A DNA stretch of 64,000 nucleotides from Rubrivivax sp. (GTDB lineage: Bacteria > Pseudomonadota > Gammaproteobacteria > Burkholderiales > Burkholderiaceae_C), in the NCBI GenBank assembly GCA_021298085.1, contig JAJTDE010000007.1, forward strand, positions 21,931 to 85,930, written 5' to 3'. Each line of letters opens with the position of its first letter. Positions within the stretch are counted from its first letter, which is position 1. This document shows positions 24,341 through 34,271 of this stretch, in pieces. Below the pieces are notes generated by a model. The model did no database searches. It worked only from the letters and a program-made list of their open reading frames with translations, and had not been told where the DNA came from. The translations under genes and the position numbers were made by a program.

Positions 24341-26506
24341 TCAGCGCACCGCGGACCGTTCATTGACGATCTTCGGTGTGATGAAGATCAGCAGTTCCGT
24401 GCGGTTGGAAATTCGTTGTTTGTTCTTGAACAGGTTGCCCACGTAGGGGAGATCCCCCAGCAAGGGCACCTTGTTCACCTCATCCCGGTCCACCTGCGTA
24501 AAGATGCCGCCCAGTACCACCGTCCCGCCGTTCTCGACGAGTACCTGGGTCTTGATTTCCTTCTTGTCGATGGCAAAGCCTGCCGCCGTCGCGCGACCCA
24601 CGCTGTCCTTGGTCACCTCGACTTCCATGATCACGTTGCCTTCCGGCGTGATCTGGGGCAGGACCTCCAGGCGGAGCGTGGCCTGGCGGAACTGGATGTT
24701 GGTGGCGCCGCTCGACGTGGCCGCCTGGTAGGGAAGCTCTTCGCCCTGCGCCACCTTCGCCTTGACCTGATCGGCCGTCAGCACACGCGGACTGGAGACG
24801 ATCTTGCCCTTGCCCTCGGCCTCCAGGGCCGACAGCTCCAGGTTCAGGAACCGGTTGGCCGTTGCGCTGAACAGGCTGAGCGCAAAGGTCGCGGCTGATG
24901 ACCCACCCAGCGAACTCACGTTGGCCGGGAGGTTTACAAACTGCGTATCGTTGTACTTGAAGTCATCACGCTGCAGTTGTAGCGTCTGGCCACCCACGGC
25001 GTTGTAGTTGCCACCGACCACCGCATAGTTGTTGTTCCCCAGCGGTACGCCCGGAATACCACCCTGCAGGCCACGGAGATCAGAAGCACCCAGCTTGACA
25101 CCCAACGCTCTGCCGAAGCGGTCATCGGCTTCGACGATGCGCGCCTCGATCAACACCTGGCGCACCGGGATGTCGATCTTGGTGATCATCTGGGTGATCT
25201 CCTCGAGCTTGCTCGGGATGTCGGTGACAAACAGCTGATTGGTGCGCTGCTCGAACAGCACGCTGCCGCGCTGAGACAGCAAGCGGGTCACCTGGCCGCC
25301 ACCACCCGACTGGCCCTGAGCCTGGCCCGTCAAACCCTTGGACACCTCTTCGGCCTTGGCATAGTTCAGCTGGAACGACTGGGTGCGCAGAGGCTCGATC
25401 TCGGCGATCTTCTTGCGGGCCTCCAGCTCGACTTGCTCCTTGGCGTTGAGCTCATCCTTGGGTGCGATCCACAGCACGTTGCCCGTCTTGCGAACGCCCA
25501 GTGCCTTGCTCTGCAGGATGATGTCCAAGGCCTGATCCCAGGGGACGTCCTTGAGGCGCAGCGTCACGCTACCGGTCACCGTGTCGGAGGTGACCACGTT
25601 GAAGTTGGTGAAGTCGGCAATCACCTGAAGCAGCGCGCGAACCTCGATGTTCTGGAAGTTCAGGCTGAGCTTCTCGCCGCTGTAGCCCGGGCCCTGCGTG
25701 AGCTTGTTCGGGTCGACCTTGACCGGACGCACTTCCAGCACAAACTGGTTGTCGGTCTGATAGGCACTGTGTTCCCAATTGCCACGCGGCTCGACCACCA
25801 TGCGGACGCGATCGCCGCTCTGGAAGGTCGACACGCTCTGCACAGGTGTGCCGAAATCCGTGACATCCAGCCGACGGCGCAAGACATCGGGCAGGCTTGA
25901 CCGCATGAACTCGACCACCAGGCTTTGGCCCTGCTGGCGGATGTCCACGCCCACCTGCGTGCTGGCCAAGTCCACCACCACCCGGCCGGCGCCCTCGGTG
26001 CCGCGGCGGAAATCGATGTTGCGAAGCGGGAGGCTCTCGGTATTGGCGGGTGCCGCAAACTGCGTCGGGGCGACCTGCGCAGCGGCAGCGGCTCCCGGGT
26101 TGTCCAAGGTCACGACCAAGGCCTTGCCATCCAGGCGGGCGCTGTAGTTGGCCGCCTGCTTCAGGTTCAGCACCAGGCGGGTCCGATCGGCGCCGGTGGC
26201 CAGGCTGACCGACCGCAGGTTGCCTTGGTTGACCTCGAGCGATGAGCGGCCCGTGTTGTTGCCCACACCGGGAAGGTCAAGGGCCACCCGCGGCGGTGTC
26301 TGCACCGCAAAGCCCGCGGGCACGCTGCGCAGCGCTTCAGTCAGCTCGATGCGGACAACTTCGCCGCCCGCCTGCTGGGAACTGCTCACCGACTGGATGG
26401 CAGGCTGCGCCCACGCGGCTCCGCCGAGGCTCAACAACATCCCTGTCAGCAGGGCATACGCCGACGCTGCAGCGCGCTTGCCGAGGGAATCCAAAAGTTT
26501 GCTCAT
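24341..26506 (-). CDS. pilQ: type IV pilus secretin PilQ
   Basis: AMIN domains plus secretin domain 'VPLLGDLPYVGNLFKNKQRISNRTELLIFITPKIV'; internal start 26506 chosen. Confidence 0.95.
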   Translation of the reverse strand: MSKLLDSLGKRAAASAYALLTGMLLSLGGAAWAQPAIQSVSSSQQAGGEVVRIELTEALRSVPAGFAVQTPPRVALDLPGVGNNTGRSSLEVNQGNLRSVSLATGADRTRLVLNLKQAANYSARLDGKALVVTLDNPGAAAAAQVAPTQFAAPANTESLPLRNIDFRRGTEGAGRVVVDLASTQVGVDIRQQGQSLVVEFMRSSLPDVLRRRLDVTDFGTPVQSVSTFQSGDRVRMVVEPRGNWEHSAYQTDNQFVLEVRPVKVDPNKLTQGPGYSGEKLSLNFQNIEVRALLQVIADFTNFNVVTSDTVTGSVTLRLKDVPWDQALDIILQSKALGVRKTGNVLWIAPKDELNAKEQVELEARKKIAEIEPLRTQSFQLNYAKAEEVSKGLTGQAQGQSGGGGQVTRLLSQRGSVLFEQRTNQLFVTDIPSKLEEITQMITKIDIPVRQVLIEARIVEADDRFGRALGVKLGASDLRGLQGGIPGVPLGNNNYAVVGGNYNAVGGQTLQLQRDDFKYNDTQFVNLPANVSSLGGSSAATFALSLFSATANRFLNLELSALEAEGKGKIVSSPRVLTADQVKAKVAQGEELPYQAATSSGATNIQFRQATLRLEVLPQITPEGNVIMEVEVTKDSVGRATAAGFAIDKKEIKTQVLVENGGTVVLGGIFTQVDRDEVNKVPLLGDLPYVGNLFKNKQRISNRTELLIFITPKIVNERSAVR

Positions 26507-27072
26507 CGCGGTTGCTCCTGGAGCTGCAAGCTCGCGGGACGTTCTATCCATTCGCCGGCAGCGTCCTGCACGATCTCGCGCAGGACAATCTGTGTTTCGT
26601 CGATCTTCGTGATACGGCCGTAGTTTTGACCGATGTGGTCACCCACCTTCACCTGATAAAGCAGCTTGTCCACCCGCAACAATGCAAAGCGACGCCCCTT
26701 GCGATCCAGGCTGCCGACCATGTTCATGCCGTCCAGGGGGTAGGCCTCCAGGGGCTCCTTGCGCCGGTTCATCTCGCCGGCCAGCGCAGAGTTGGGCGCA
26801 CGCTCCTCCTGCTTGAGGGCCACGGTCAGCTTCTGGGTGCTGAAGGGGTCCACGGACTGCGCATTGCGGTAGGGCTGAGGGTCGAACTTCTTGGGTGCTG
26901 CCAACGGCACGACACTGGCCCTGACCTCGCGGCGCTGCTGCTCCATCCACTCGCTGAGCTCTTCGGATTCGCTCGCGCAGCCAGCCAATGCCACTGCCAG
27001 CGCGCAGGCGAGCACCCATCTGCCAGCGCCATGGGTCTGCACGGTGTGCGGTGTCTGTTGGGTGCGGCTCAC
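26503..27072 (-). CDS. pilP: type IV pilus lipoprotein PilP
   Basis: 'FDPQPYRNAQSVDPFSTQKL...ALAGEMNRRKEPLEAYPLDGMNMVGSLDRKGRRFALLRVDKLLYQVKVGDHIGQNYGRI'. Confidence 0.94.
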   Translation of the reverse strand: MSRTQQTPHTVQTHGAGRWVLACALAVALAGCASESEELSEWMEQQRREVRASVVPLAAPKKFDPQPYRNAQSVDPFSTQKLTVALKQEERAPNSALAGEMNRRKEPLEAYPLDGMNMVGSLDRKGRRFALLRVDKLLYQVKVGDHIGQNYGRITKIDETQIVLREIVQDAAGEWIERPASLQLQEQPR

Positions 27073-27770
27073 TTGCGAGGCCCCTTGGTCTTCTCAGCCG
27101 CGACGCGGCGCTGCTCAGAGACCTCTGCGGGATCGAGGTATCGGTAGGTTCGTGCCGTGGCTTCCATCGAGAGCAAACCCATGGCGTCCTTCGGATCTCG
27201 AACCGCTGCCGGCGTGATGCTCAGGTTATGAAGGGTGACAATGCGCGACAGGTTGGCCACGTCGGCCGCAAACGAACCCACGTCGTGGTACTTGCCGGAC
27301 ACTTTCAGCGCGATCGGCAGCTCGGCGTAGTACTCCTTGACCTCCACCTGACCGGGCTTGAACAGTTCGAACATCAGGCCTCTGCCCAGACCAGCCTGGT
27401 TGATGTCCGACAACAGGGCGTCCATCTCGGCCTTGCCCGGCAACTGCTTCTCAAGTTGGGTCACGTACTCCTGAACCTGCAGCTTCTGCTTGCGCAGCTC
27501 GCTCAGGTTGACCGCTTGCGTGAGCTTGCTGCGGTATTCGGTCTTCAGCCCCGGCTCACGACCGCGCTCGTCCTCGAGCGACTGAAGAAGATCGGTCACC
27601 AGAAGAAGCCAGCCCGCCAGGAGGACCGCGGCCACGACGCCCGCATACACGGCCACGCGCGGAAGCATCGGCCACTGGCCAGGGTCGTTGCGGTTGAGCC
27701 CGCGAAACTGGCTCACCGCCGTTTCGAAGCGGCTGGCCATGTCGAGCGTGGCGGTGGGGTTCTTGGCCAT
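27069..27770 (-). CDS. pilO: type IV pilus inner-membrane protein PilO
   Basis: Location and 'VTQLEKQLPGKAEMDALLSDINQAGLGRGLMFELFKPG'. Confidence 0.93.
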   Translation of the reverse strand: MAKNPTATLDMASRFETAVSQFRGLNRNDPGQWPMLPRVAVYAGVVAAVLLAGWLLLVTDLLQSLEDERGREPGLKTEYRSKLTQAVNLSELRKQKLQVQEYVTQLEKQLPGKAEMDALLSDINQAGLGRGLMFELFKPGQVEVKEYYAELPIALKVSGKYHDVGSFAADVANLSRIVTLHNLSITPAAVRDPKDAMGLLSMEATARTYRYLDPAEVSEQRRVAAEKTKGPRK

Positions 27771-27826
27771 GTCAGGTGCTTGATCGGTGCTGGCAGTAGT
27801 CGTTCAGATGCTCGAGCGCCCGTGGC

Positions 27827-28483
27827 TCAGGATGACTTCTTCTCGGCGGACGGTGCAGAGGCACCGCTGGCCGCTGGCGTCGGGACGGCACCCGAGGCCG
27901 GCGCGGAGGCGGCTGCAGGAGACTGGGGTCGCTTCAGCCCGACACGCATCTGGAACTCGAAGAGGCGGCGCGCCTCCCGCCCGGCCGTGGTGACATTGGC
28001 GGCCTTGATTTCAACCAGTTCTGGGCGCTCCAGCCAGGTGGAGTGGTACGAGGTGTTGCGCAACATCTCCGAGACACGCTCGTTGGTCTGGGCCACGCCC
28101 GTGACGGTGACCAGGCCCGCGGCCTGCTTGATGGACGTCAGGTAGACACCTTCAGGCGTTTGCTTGACCAGTTCATCCAGCAGGTAGACCGGCATGTTGC
28201 GGTCAGCCTGCAAATCCTCGACCGCCTTCTGCCGCGCCTTCAGCGCCTCGATCTCCTGGCGAAGCGTGGCGATGTCCTTGATCTGCAATTCGAGGCGAGC
28301 GATTTCTGCCTTCAGGAACTCGTTGCGGGCCTGCTGGGCTGACACCTGCCCGTTGACAAAGGCGTACCAGAAGCCCAGCAGCACCACGCCCACCGCAAAG
28401 CTCACACCCAGGCCGACAAAGAAGACCTGCTTGCGTTGTTTGCGGCGCGCTTCGCGGTGCGGCAGCAGGTTGATCAGGATCAC
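27827..28483 (-). CDS. pilN: type IV pilus inner-membrane protein PilN
   Basis: 'MILINLLPHREARRKQRKQVF'. Confidence 0.94.
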   Translation of the reverse strand: MILINLLPHREARRKQRKQVFFVGLGVSFAVGVVLLGFWYAFVNGQVSAQQARNEFLKAEIARLELQIKDIATLRQEIEALKARQKAVEDLQADRNMPVYLLDELVKQTPEGVYLTSIKQAAGLVTVTGVAQTNERVSEMLRNTSYHSTWLERPELVEIKAANVTTAGREARRLFEFQMRVGLKRPQSPAAASAPASGAVPTPAASGASAPSAEKKSS

Positions 28484-29586
28484 TGCACGAACCTCCGCAT
28501 GGCCAGGCCGCAGGCCGTGAGGTAGGTTGGCGCTTCGCGTCGTACACGCGCTTCACGCACGGCCGAGCCCAGCTTCATGTTGTCGAAGGGGTTGACGATC
28601 ATCGAGGCGAAGCCCGTCAGTTCTGTCACACGCTCCTTCAGGCCCGGCAGCGTGGCCGTGCCGCCCGCCAGCATCACGTAGTGCACCTTGTGGTGCGGCG
28701 TGCTGGTGAAGAAATACTGCAGCGCGCGGCCGATTTCCTGGCTGAGGCTGTCGACAAACGGCGAGAGGATGTTGTGCTCGTAGTCCTCGGGCAGGTCCAT
28801 CGACACCTTCTTCTGCTCAGCTTCCTCGAAGGAAAATCCATACTGGCGAGAGATCAGTTGGGTCAGCTGAGAACCACCGAAGGCCTGGTCGCGGTCGTAG
28901 AGCATGTCCTCGTCGCGCAGCACCTTCAGGCTGGTGGTGTCAGCGCCGATCTCGAACAGCGCCACCAGCGCATCGCGCCCCTGGTTGGGCAACACGGAAA
29001 CCACTCGGGTCATCGCCAGGCGCGAGGCGTGCGACTCAATGTCCAGCACCACCGGCTTCAACCCCGCCGCCTCGGCCAGAGCCTGGCGATCCTGAACCCG
29101 CTCCTTGCGCGACGCGGCAATCAGCACCTCGACATCGCCAGGCGAGGTGGGCGCTGGCCCGATGACGCAGAAATCCAGGCTGACTTCGTCCAGCGAAAAC
29201 GGGATGTACTGGTTGGCTTCGGACTCGACCTGCATCTCCAGCTCTTCTTCCCGAAGGCCGGCCGGCAGCATGATCTTCTTGGTGATGACCGCCGACTGCG
29301 GCATGGCCATGGCCACCTGCCGTGTCTTGCTGCCGCTCTTGCTCACCACGCGGCGCACGGTTTCAGCCACTTCGTCAAACTTTTCGATCTGGCCGTCGGT
29401 GATCCAGCCCTTTTCGAAAGGCTCGGAGCCCATGCGCTCCAGCACGTAGCTGCCAGACGAGTCCTGCCCCAACTCGACCAGCTTGACGCTGGAGGAGCTG
29501 ATGTCCAGCCCAATGACGGGCGGGCGTTGACGACCCATGAAACGGTCGAGAAAACTCACGGCAGACGGCTCCCCCACGAAGGACAA
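28480..29586 (-). CDS. pilM: type IV pilus actin-like ATPase PilM
   Basis: 'PVIGLDISSSSVKLVEL...MLPAGLREEELEMQVESEANQYIPFSLDEVSLDF'. Confidence 0.94.
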   Translation of the reverse strand: MSFVGEPSAVSFLDRFMGRQRPPVIGLDISSSSVKLVELGQDSSGSYVLERMGSEPFEKGWITDGQIEKFDEVAETVRRVVSKSGSKTRQVAMAMPQSAVITKKIMLPAGLREEELEMQVESEANQYIPFSLDEVSLDFCVIGPAPTSPGDVEVLIAASRKERVQDRQALAEAAGLKPVVLDIESHASRLAMTRVVSVLPNQGRDALVALFEIGADTTSLKVLRDEDMLYDRDQAFGGSQLTQLISRQYGFSFEEAEQKKVSMDLPEDYEHNILSPFVDSLSQEIGRALQYFFTSTPHHKVHYVMLAGGTATLPGLKERVTELTGFASMIVNPFDNMKLGSAVREARVRREAPTYLTACGLAMRRFVQ

Positions 29587-29885
29587 CCCCGCAGGAATGT
29601 TAAGAAGTCACTTGAATGCTAGCAGCAAGGCCCTTGACTGCCCTGGGTTTTCCAGACTGTCAAGCACCATTGCGGCGGCTTGAGAGAAGTTTCGGCTTCT
29701 TCTGGGCCGCAGACGCCGCAATCAACGCCGGAAATTGGCGCCAATTCGTAACAGCACGGCCGGCAACACAGGGCAAGACGGCGGCCAGCAGCTGAACAGT
29801 TGGACCGGTAGACGACCTTGGCCCGTATCGTCAGGTGCGATTTCTATAATCACTCCTGCTACCGGTATCCGGGTGGCAACGCGTC

Positions 29886-32270
29886 ATGAGCGAACACGCC
29901 ACCCCCACCCCAGCCACCACTCCCTCCAGCCGCCCGGCGAAGGCCGGCGTGCTGCATGTGGCCGGGAAGGTCCTTGCGGTGGTGGCGGGCCTGGTTCTGG
30001 CGGGTGTCGTGTCGGTGCTCATTGGCGTGTCGCTGGCCTTGGCCATTGCGTACCCGAACCTGCCGGACACGGCCAGCCTCACCGACTACCGCCCGAAACT
30101 GCCGCTGCGTGTCTTTTCGGCTGACGGCGTCCTGATGGGCGAGTTCGGCGAAGAAAAACGCACCTTCATGCCCATCGGCCAGATTCCCAAGACCATGCGG
30201 GATGCGGTGCTGGCCATTGAAGACGCCAACTTCTATCGCCACAGCGGGGTCGACTACCGCGGGATGCTGCGCGCAGGGTTGGCGCAGTTCTCCGAAGCCA
30301 AGAGCCAAGGTGCGTCGACCATCACGATGCAGCTGGCCCGAAACTTCTACCTCTCTACCGAAAAGACTTTCACGCGGAAGATCTACGAGATCCTTCTGGC
30401 CTTCAAGATCGAGTCCCAGCTGACCAAGGACCAGATCCTCGAGGTCTACATGAACCAGATCTTCCTGGGTCGCCGAGCCTACGGCTTTGCGTCGGCCAGC
30501 GAGGTCTACTTCGGCAAGTCGCTCAAGGACATCAGCATCGCCGAGGCCGCGATGCTGGCCGGCCTGCCCAAGGCGCCTTCGGCCTACAACCCGATCGCCA
30601 ACCCCCAGCGCGCCACCATTCGTCAGCGCTACATCGTTGAACGCATGCTGGACAACGGCTTCATCACGCAGCAGCAGCGGGACGACGCCCTGGCCCAAGA
30701 GCTGAAGTACAGCACCGCCAACGACTTTCAAGTGCGGGGCGAGTACCTCGCTGAGCTGGCGCGGCAGCTGGTCTTTGCGCAGTACGGCGAGGAGACCTAC
30801 ACCCGCGGTCTGCAGGTGCAATTGACGATCAACAGCGAAGACCAGAATGCCGCCTACCGGGCCTTGCGGCGGGGCCTGCTCGACTTCGAGCGGCGCCAGG
30901 TCTACCGCGGCCCGGAAGGCTCGATCACCTTGCCCGCCCAGGCAGCAGCCCTGGACGCCAAGGTGGCCGAGGCCCTGGCCGACTACCCCGACAACGACGA
31001 ACTGCGCGCGGCGGTGGTCCTGGAAGCCTCGCCCAGCAAGGTGGTGGCCATGCTGGCGTCGGGCGAGAAGATCACCATCACCGGCGCCGGCCTGCGACCG
31101 GTGGCCTCGGGCCTGTCGGAGAACGCGACCTCCAAGGTCCAGATCAGACGCGGTGCGGTGGTCCGTGCCACGCGCAATGCCAAGGGCGAGTACACCCTGA
31201 CCCAGGTGCCCGAAGTCGAAGGTGCCTTTGTCTCGATGGACCCGCGAACCGGTGCGATCCGCGCCCTGGTGGGGGGGTTTGACTTTGCCAAGAGCAAGTT
31301 CAATCACGTCACGCAGGCCTGGCGGCAACCGGGCTCCAGCTTCAAGCCCTTCATCTATTCGGCCGCCCTCGAAAAGGGCTTCACCAGCGCCACCATCGTC
31401 AACGACGCGCCACTCTTCTTCGACGCTGGCCAGACCGGCAGCCAGCCCTGGGAACCCAAGAACTACGACGGCACCTTTGCCGGGCCCATGAGCCTTCGCA
31501 CGGCACTGGCCAAGTCCAAGAACATGGTGTCCATCCGTGTGCTGCAGAGCACCGGACCCGAGTTCGCGCAGTCGTGGATCGGGCGCTTCGGTTTTGACGT
31601 GGAGCGTCACCCACCGTTCCTGACCATGGCACTCGGTGCCGGCTCAGTGACGCCGCTGCAGATGGCATCGGGCTATTCGGTGTTTGCCAATGGCGGCCAC
31701 TGGGTGGCCCCGATCCTCATCTCGCGCGTGCTGGACGACCGTGGCCAGGTGCTGATGCAGGCGCGCGCACCTCAGCTCGACGAGCGCAACCGGGCTATCG
31801 ACGCGCGCAATGCCTTTGTGATGGGCACACTGATGCAGGAGGTCACACGCAGTGGCACGGCTGCACGTGCGCAGGGGACGCTCAAGCGGCCTGACCTTTA
31901 CGGCAAGACGGGCACCACCAACGACTCCATGGACGCCTGGTTTGCCGGCTACCAGCCTTCGCTGGTGGCGGTGGTGTGGATTGGCTATGACACACCCCGC
32001 AAGCTGGGCAGCAACGAGACCGGCGGCGGCTTGGCGCTGCCAGTGTGGGTCGAATACATGCAGCACGCCCTGAAACGGGCGCCGGTGGCCGAACCCGTGC
32101 CCCCGGAGGGCCTGATCGATCAGGGCCATGGGGAGTGGGTCTATGACGAATTCAGCGCTGGCAGGGGCATCTCACAGGTCGGCATGGAAGATCCCGCCCA
32201 GGCTGTGCCGCCAACGCCCACCGTGGAAGAGCGCAGCAGCATCCTCGACCTGTTCAGAAGTCCCCGCTGA
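29886..32270 (+). CDS. mrcA: penicillin-binding protein 1A (bifunctional transglycosylase/transpeptidase)
   Basis: TGase 'AVLAIEDANFYRHSGVDYRGMLRA...GASTITMQLARNFYLSTEKTFTRKIYE'; TPase 'QPGSSFKPFIYSAALEKG', 'LYGKTGTTNDSMDAWFAGY'. Confidence 0.93.
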   Translation: MSEHATPTPATTPSSRPAKAGVLHVAGKVLAVVAGLVLAGVVSVLIGVSLALAIAYPNLPDTASLTDYRPKLPLRVFSADGVLMGEFGEEKRTFMPIGQIPKTMRDAVLAIEDANFYRHSGVDYRGMLRAGLAQFSEAKSQGASTITMQLARNFYLSTEKTFTRKIYEILLAFKIESQLTKDQILEVYMNQIFLGRRAYGFASASEVYFGKSLKDISIAEAAMLAGLPKAPSAYNPIANPQRATIRQRYIVERMLDNGFITQQQRDDALAQELKYSTANDFQVRGEYLAELARQLVFAQYGEETYTRGLQVQLTINSEDQNAAYRALRRGLLDFERRQVYRGPEGSITLPAQAAALDAKVAEALADYPDNDELRAAVVLEASPSKVVAMLASGEKITITGAGLRPVASGLSENATSKVQIRRGAVVRATRNAKGEYTLTQVPEVEGAFVSMDPRTGAIRALVGGFDFAKSKFNHVTQAWRQPGSSFKPFIYSAALEKGFTSATIVNDAPLFFDAGQTGSQPWEPKNYDGTFAGPMSLRTALAKSKNMVSIRVLQSTGPEFAQSWIGRFGFDVERHPPFLTMALGAGSVTPLQMASGYSVFANGGHWVAPILISRVLDDRGQVLMQARAPQLDERNRAIDARNAFVMGTLMQEVTRSGTAARAQGTLKRPDLYGKTGTTNDSMDAWFAGYQPSLVAVVWIGYDTPRKLGSNETGGGLALPVWVEYMQHALKRAPVAEPVPPEGLIDQGHGEWVYDEFSAGRGISQVGMEDPAQAVPPTPTVEERSSILDLFRSPR

Positions 32271-32613
32271 AGCGCAGTGGCCGGCCCGCCTGGGCGCTGG
32301 CGTGGGTTGACAGCACATCGGCAAAGGCTTTTCCGTCGCGTGTGTCGCGCCAGCGTCCTGCGGCAAACCGGAAGTGAAACCCGCCGGCCTTGGCAGCCAG
32401 CCACAACTCGTGCAGGGGCGGCTGTGTGTTGATGACGATCTTGCTGCGGTCGGGAAAGCTGAGCTCCAGGAGGCCACCCGTGCGGTGCGTGTCAATGTCG
32501 ATCACGTCGTCCTGCAGCCAACGGTCGGCATCGGCTTCAACACTGGCCAGGACGGCGGTCGTCAGCCGCTGGTACTCGGCGTCACTCAATGGGCTGGGAG
32601 CGGTGTCAGACAT
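32254..32613 (-). CDS. cyaY: iron donor protein CyaY (frataxin-like)
   Basis: 'SDAEYQRLTTAVLASVEADADRWLQDDVIDIDTHRTGGLLELSFPDRSKIVINTQPPLHELWLAAKAGGFHF'. Confidence 0.92.
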   Translation of the reverse strand: MSDTAPSPLSDAEYQRLTTAVLASVEADADRWLQDDVIDIDTHRTGGLLELSFPDRSKIVINTQPPLHELWLAAKAGGFHFRFAAGRWRDTRDGKAFADVLSTHASAQAGRPLRFSGDF

Positions 32614-32706
32614 GGTTCAAGGCGGTTGATCGCGCAGGCAGTAGAGATGGCTTGGCGGGTGGGCAGCCACCAGCCGTCCGGGCTGGCTGCGCCGATAATG
32701 CGGCCG

Positions 32707-32961
32707 ATGCAAACCAGTGTAGCCACGCCAGCCCTGCCCCTTCGCGCGGCAGTGCTGTGGCTGGCACTGGCGCTGGCGACTGCGCTGGCCGGTTGCGGCC
32801 AGCGTGGGCCTCTGCGCTTGCCGGACGCAACGGCCCCGTCCGGCAAACCCAGCGCACCCGTCACGGCGCCTGCGGCCACACCGTCCGCTCCCAGCACGTC
32901 ACCTGCCACCCGTGCAGGCCCCCTTGTTCCACCCAGCGCCGCCTCGGCGCCCCGACCATGA
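32707..32961 (+). CDS. lptM: small LptM/YifL-like lipoprotein
   Basis: 'ALATALAGCGQRGPLRLPD' lipobox with the Cys-Gly-Gln-x-Gly-Pro-Leu pattern; just upstream of lysA. Confidence 0.78.
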   Translation: MQTSVATPALPLRAAVLWLALALATALAGCGQRGPLRLPDATAPSGKPSAPVTAPAATPSAPSTSPATRAGPLVPPSAASAPRP

Positions 32962-34271
32962 CATCTCTGCCCGGCTCTCCCTGGCTGCAGCGCCAGGGCG
33001 CTCAGCTCGTGCTCGACGGGTGCTCGCTCGACGAGCTGGCCACCCGGTTTGGCACGCCACTGTTTGTCTACTCGCAGCGCGCCATGGAAGACGCCGCACA
33101 GCGCTACCTGGGCGCCCTGAAAGGCCACCCTCACCTGCTGTGCTATGCGATGAAAGCCAATTCGACCCTGGCCGTGCTGCAGACATTCGCGCGCCTGGGC
33201 CTGGGTTTTGACATCGTGTCGGGCGGCGAGCTCCTGCGGGCGCTGGCCGCAGGTGCAAGCCCTGACCAGATCGTCTTCTCCGGTGTCGGCAAGACGGCCC
33301 CTGAAATCTCGCTGGCGCTGGAGCACGGCGTGCGCTGCTTCAACGTCGAGAGCACGCCGGAACTCGAGCGGCTGGCCGCTCTGGCCCGCGCCGCCGGCCG
33401 CACCGCACGCATCAGCCTTCGCGTCAACCCAGACGTCGACGCCGGCACACACCCCTACATCTCGACTGGCCTGAAGAACAACAAGTTTGGCATCGCGCAC
33501 CGCGAAGCCGTCGCTGCCTACCGCCGTGCCGCCGAACTGGAAGGCCTTCAGGTGGACGGCATCGATTGCCACATCGGTTCGCAGATCACGCAGATCGAGC
33601 CCTACCTGGATGCACTTGATCGCCTGCTCGATCTGGTGGAGTCGGTCGAGCGGGCGGGCATCACGCTGCACCACGTGGACATCGGCGGCGGCTTGGGCAT
33701 CACCTACGACGACGAGACGCCACCGGATGCCAGCGAGCTGATCGGCCGCGTGCTGGACCGCCTGCGGGCCCGGGGCCACGGCCACCGTACCTTGCTGATG
33801 GAGCCCGGCCGTTCACTGGTGGGCAACGCCGGGGTGCTGCTGACGGAGGTTCAGTACCTGAAGCACGGCGAAGCCAAGAACTTCTGCATCGTCGACGCCG
33901 CCATGAATGACCTCCTCCGCCCGGCGATGTACCAGGCCTGGATGCGTGTCGAGGCCTGCACCGAATCACCCGGCGCCGAAGCACTCACCTGGGATGTCGT
34001 GGGGCCCGTGTGTGAATCGGGTGATTGGCTGGCGCGCGATCGGCAGCTGGCACTTCAGCCGGGCGCCCGGCTGGCCATCCTGTCGGCAGGCGCCTACGGC
34101 ATGTCCATGGCCAGCAACTACAACAGCCGAGGTCGCGCCGCCGAGGTGATGGTCCGTGACGGCCACAGCTGGCTCGTGCGCGAGCGCGAGAACCCGGCTC
34201 ATCTGTTTGCCGGCGAACGGCTGTTGGACACGGCCACGTTGGCAGACTCGCGCGGCCCGGCAGGGTACTGA
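32958..34271 (+). CDS. lysA: diaminopimelate decarboxylase
   Basis: 'FGTPLFVYSQRAMEDAAQRY', 'CYAMKANSTLAVLQTFARLGLGFDIVSGGEL', 'VGPVCESGDWLARDR'; ATGA overlap with the upstream gene. Confidence 0.95.
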   Translation: MTSLPGSPWLQRQGAQLVLDGCSLDELATRFGTPLFVYSQRAMEDAAQRYLGALKGHPHLLCYAMKANSTLAVLQTFARLGLGFDIVSGGELLRALAAGASPDQIVFSGVGKTAPEISLALEHGVRCFNVESTPELERLAALARAAGRTARISLRVNPDVDAGTHPYISTGLKNNKFGIAHREAVAAYRRAAELEGLQVDGIDCHIGSQITQIEPYLDALDRLLDLVESVERAGITLHHVDIGGGLGITYDDETPPDASELIGRVLDRLRARGHGHRTLLMEPGRSLVGNAGVLLTEVQYLKHGEAKNFCIVDAAMNDLLRPAMYQAWMRVEACTESPGAEALTWDVVGPVCESGDWLARDRQLALQPGARLAILSAGAYGMSMASNYNSRGRAAEVMVRDGHSWLVRERENPAHLFAGERLLDTATLADSRGPAGY

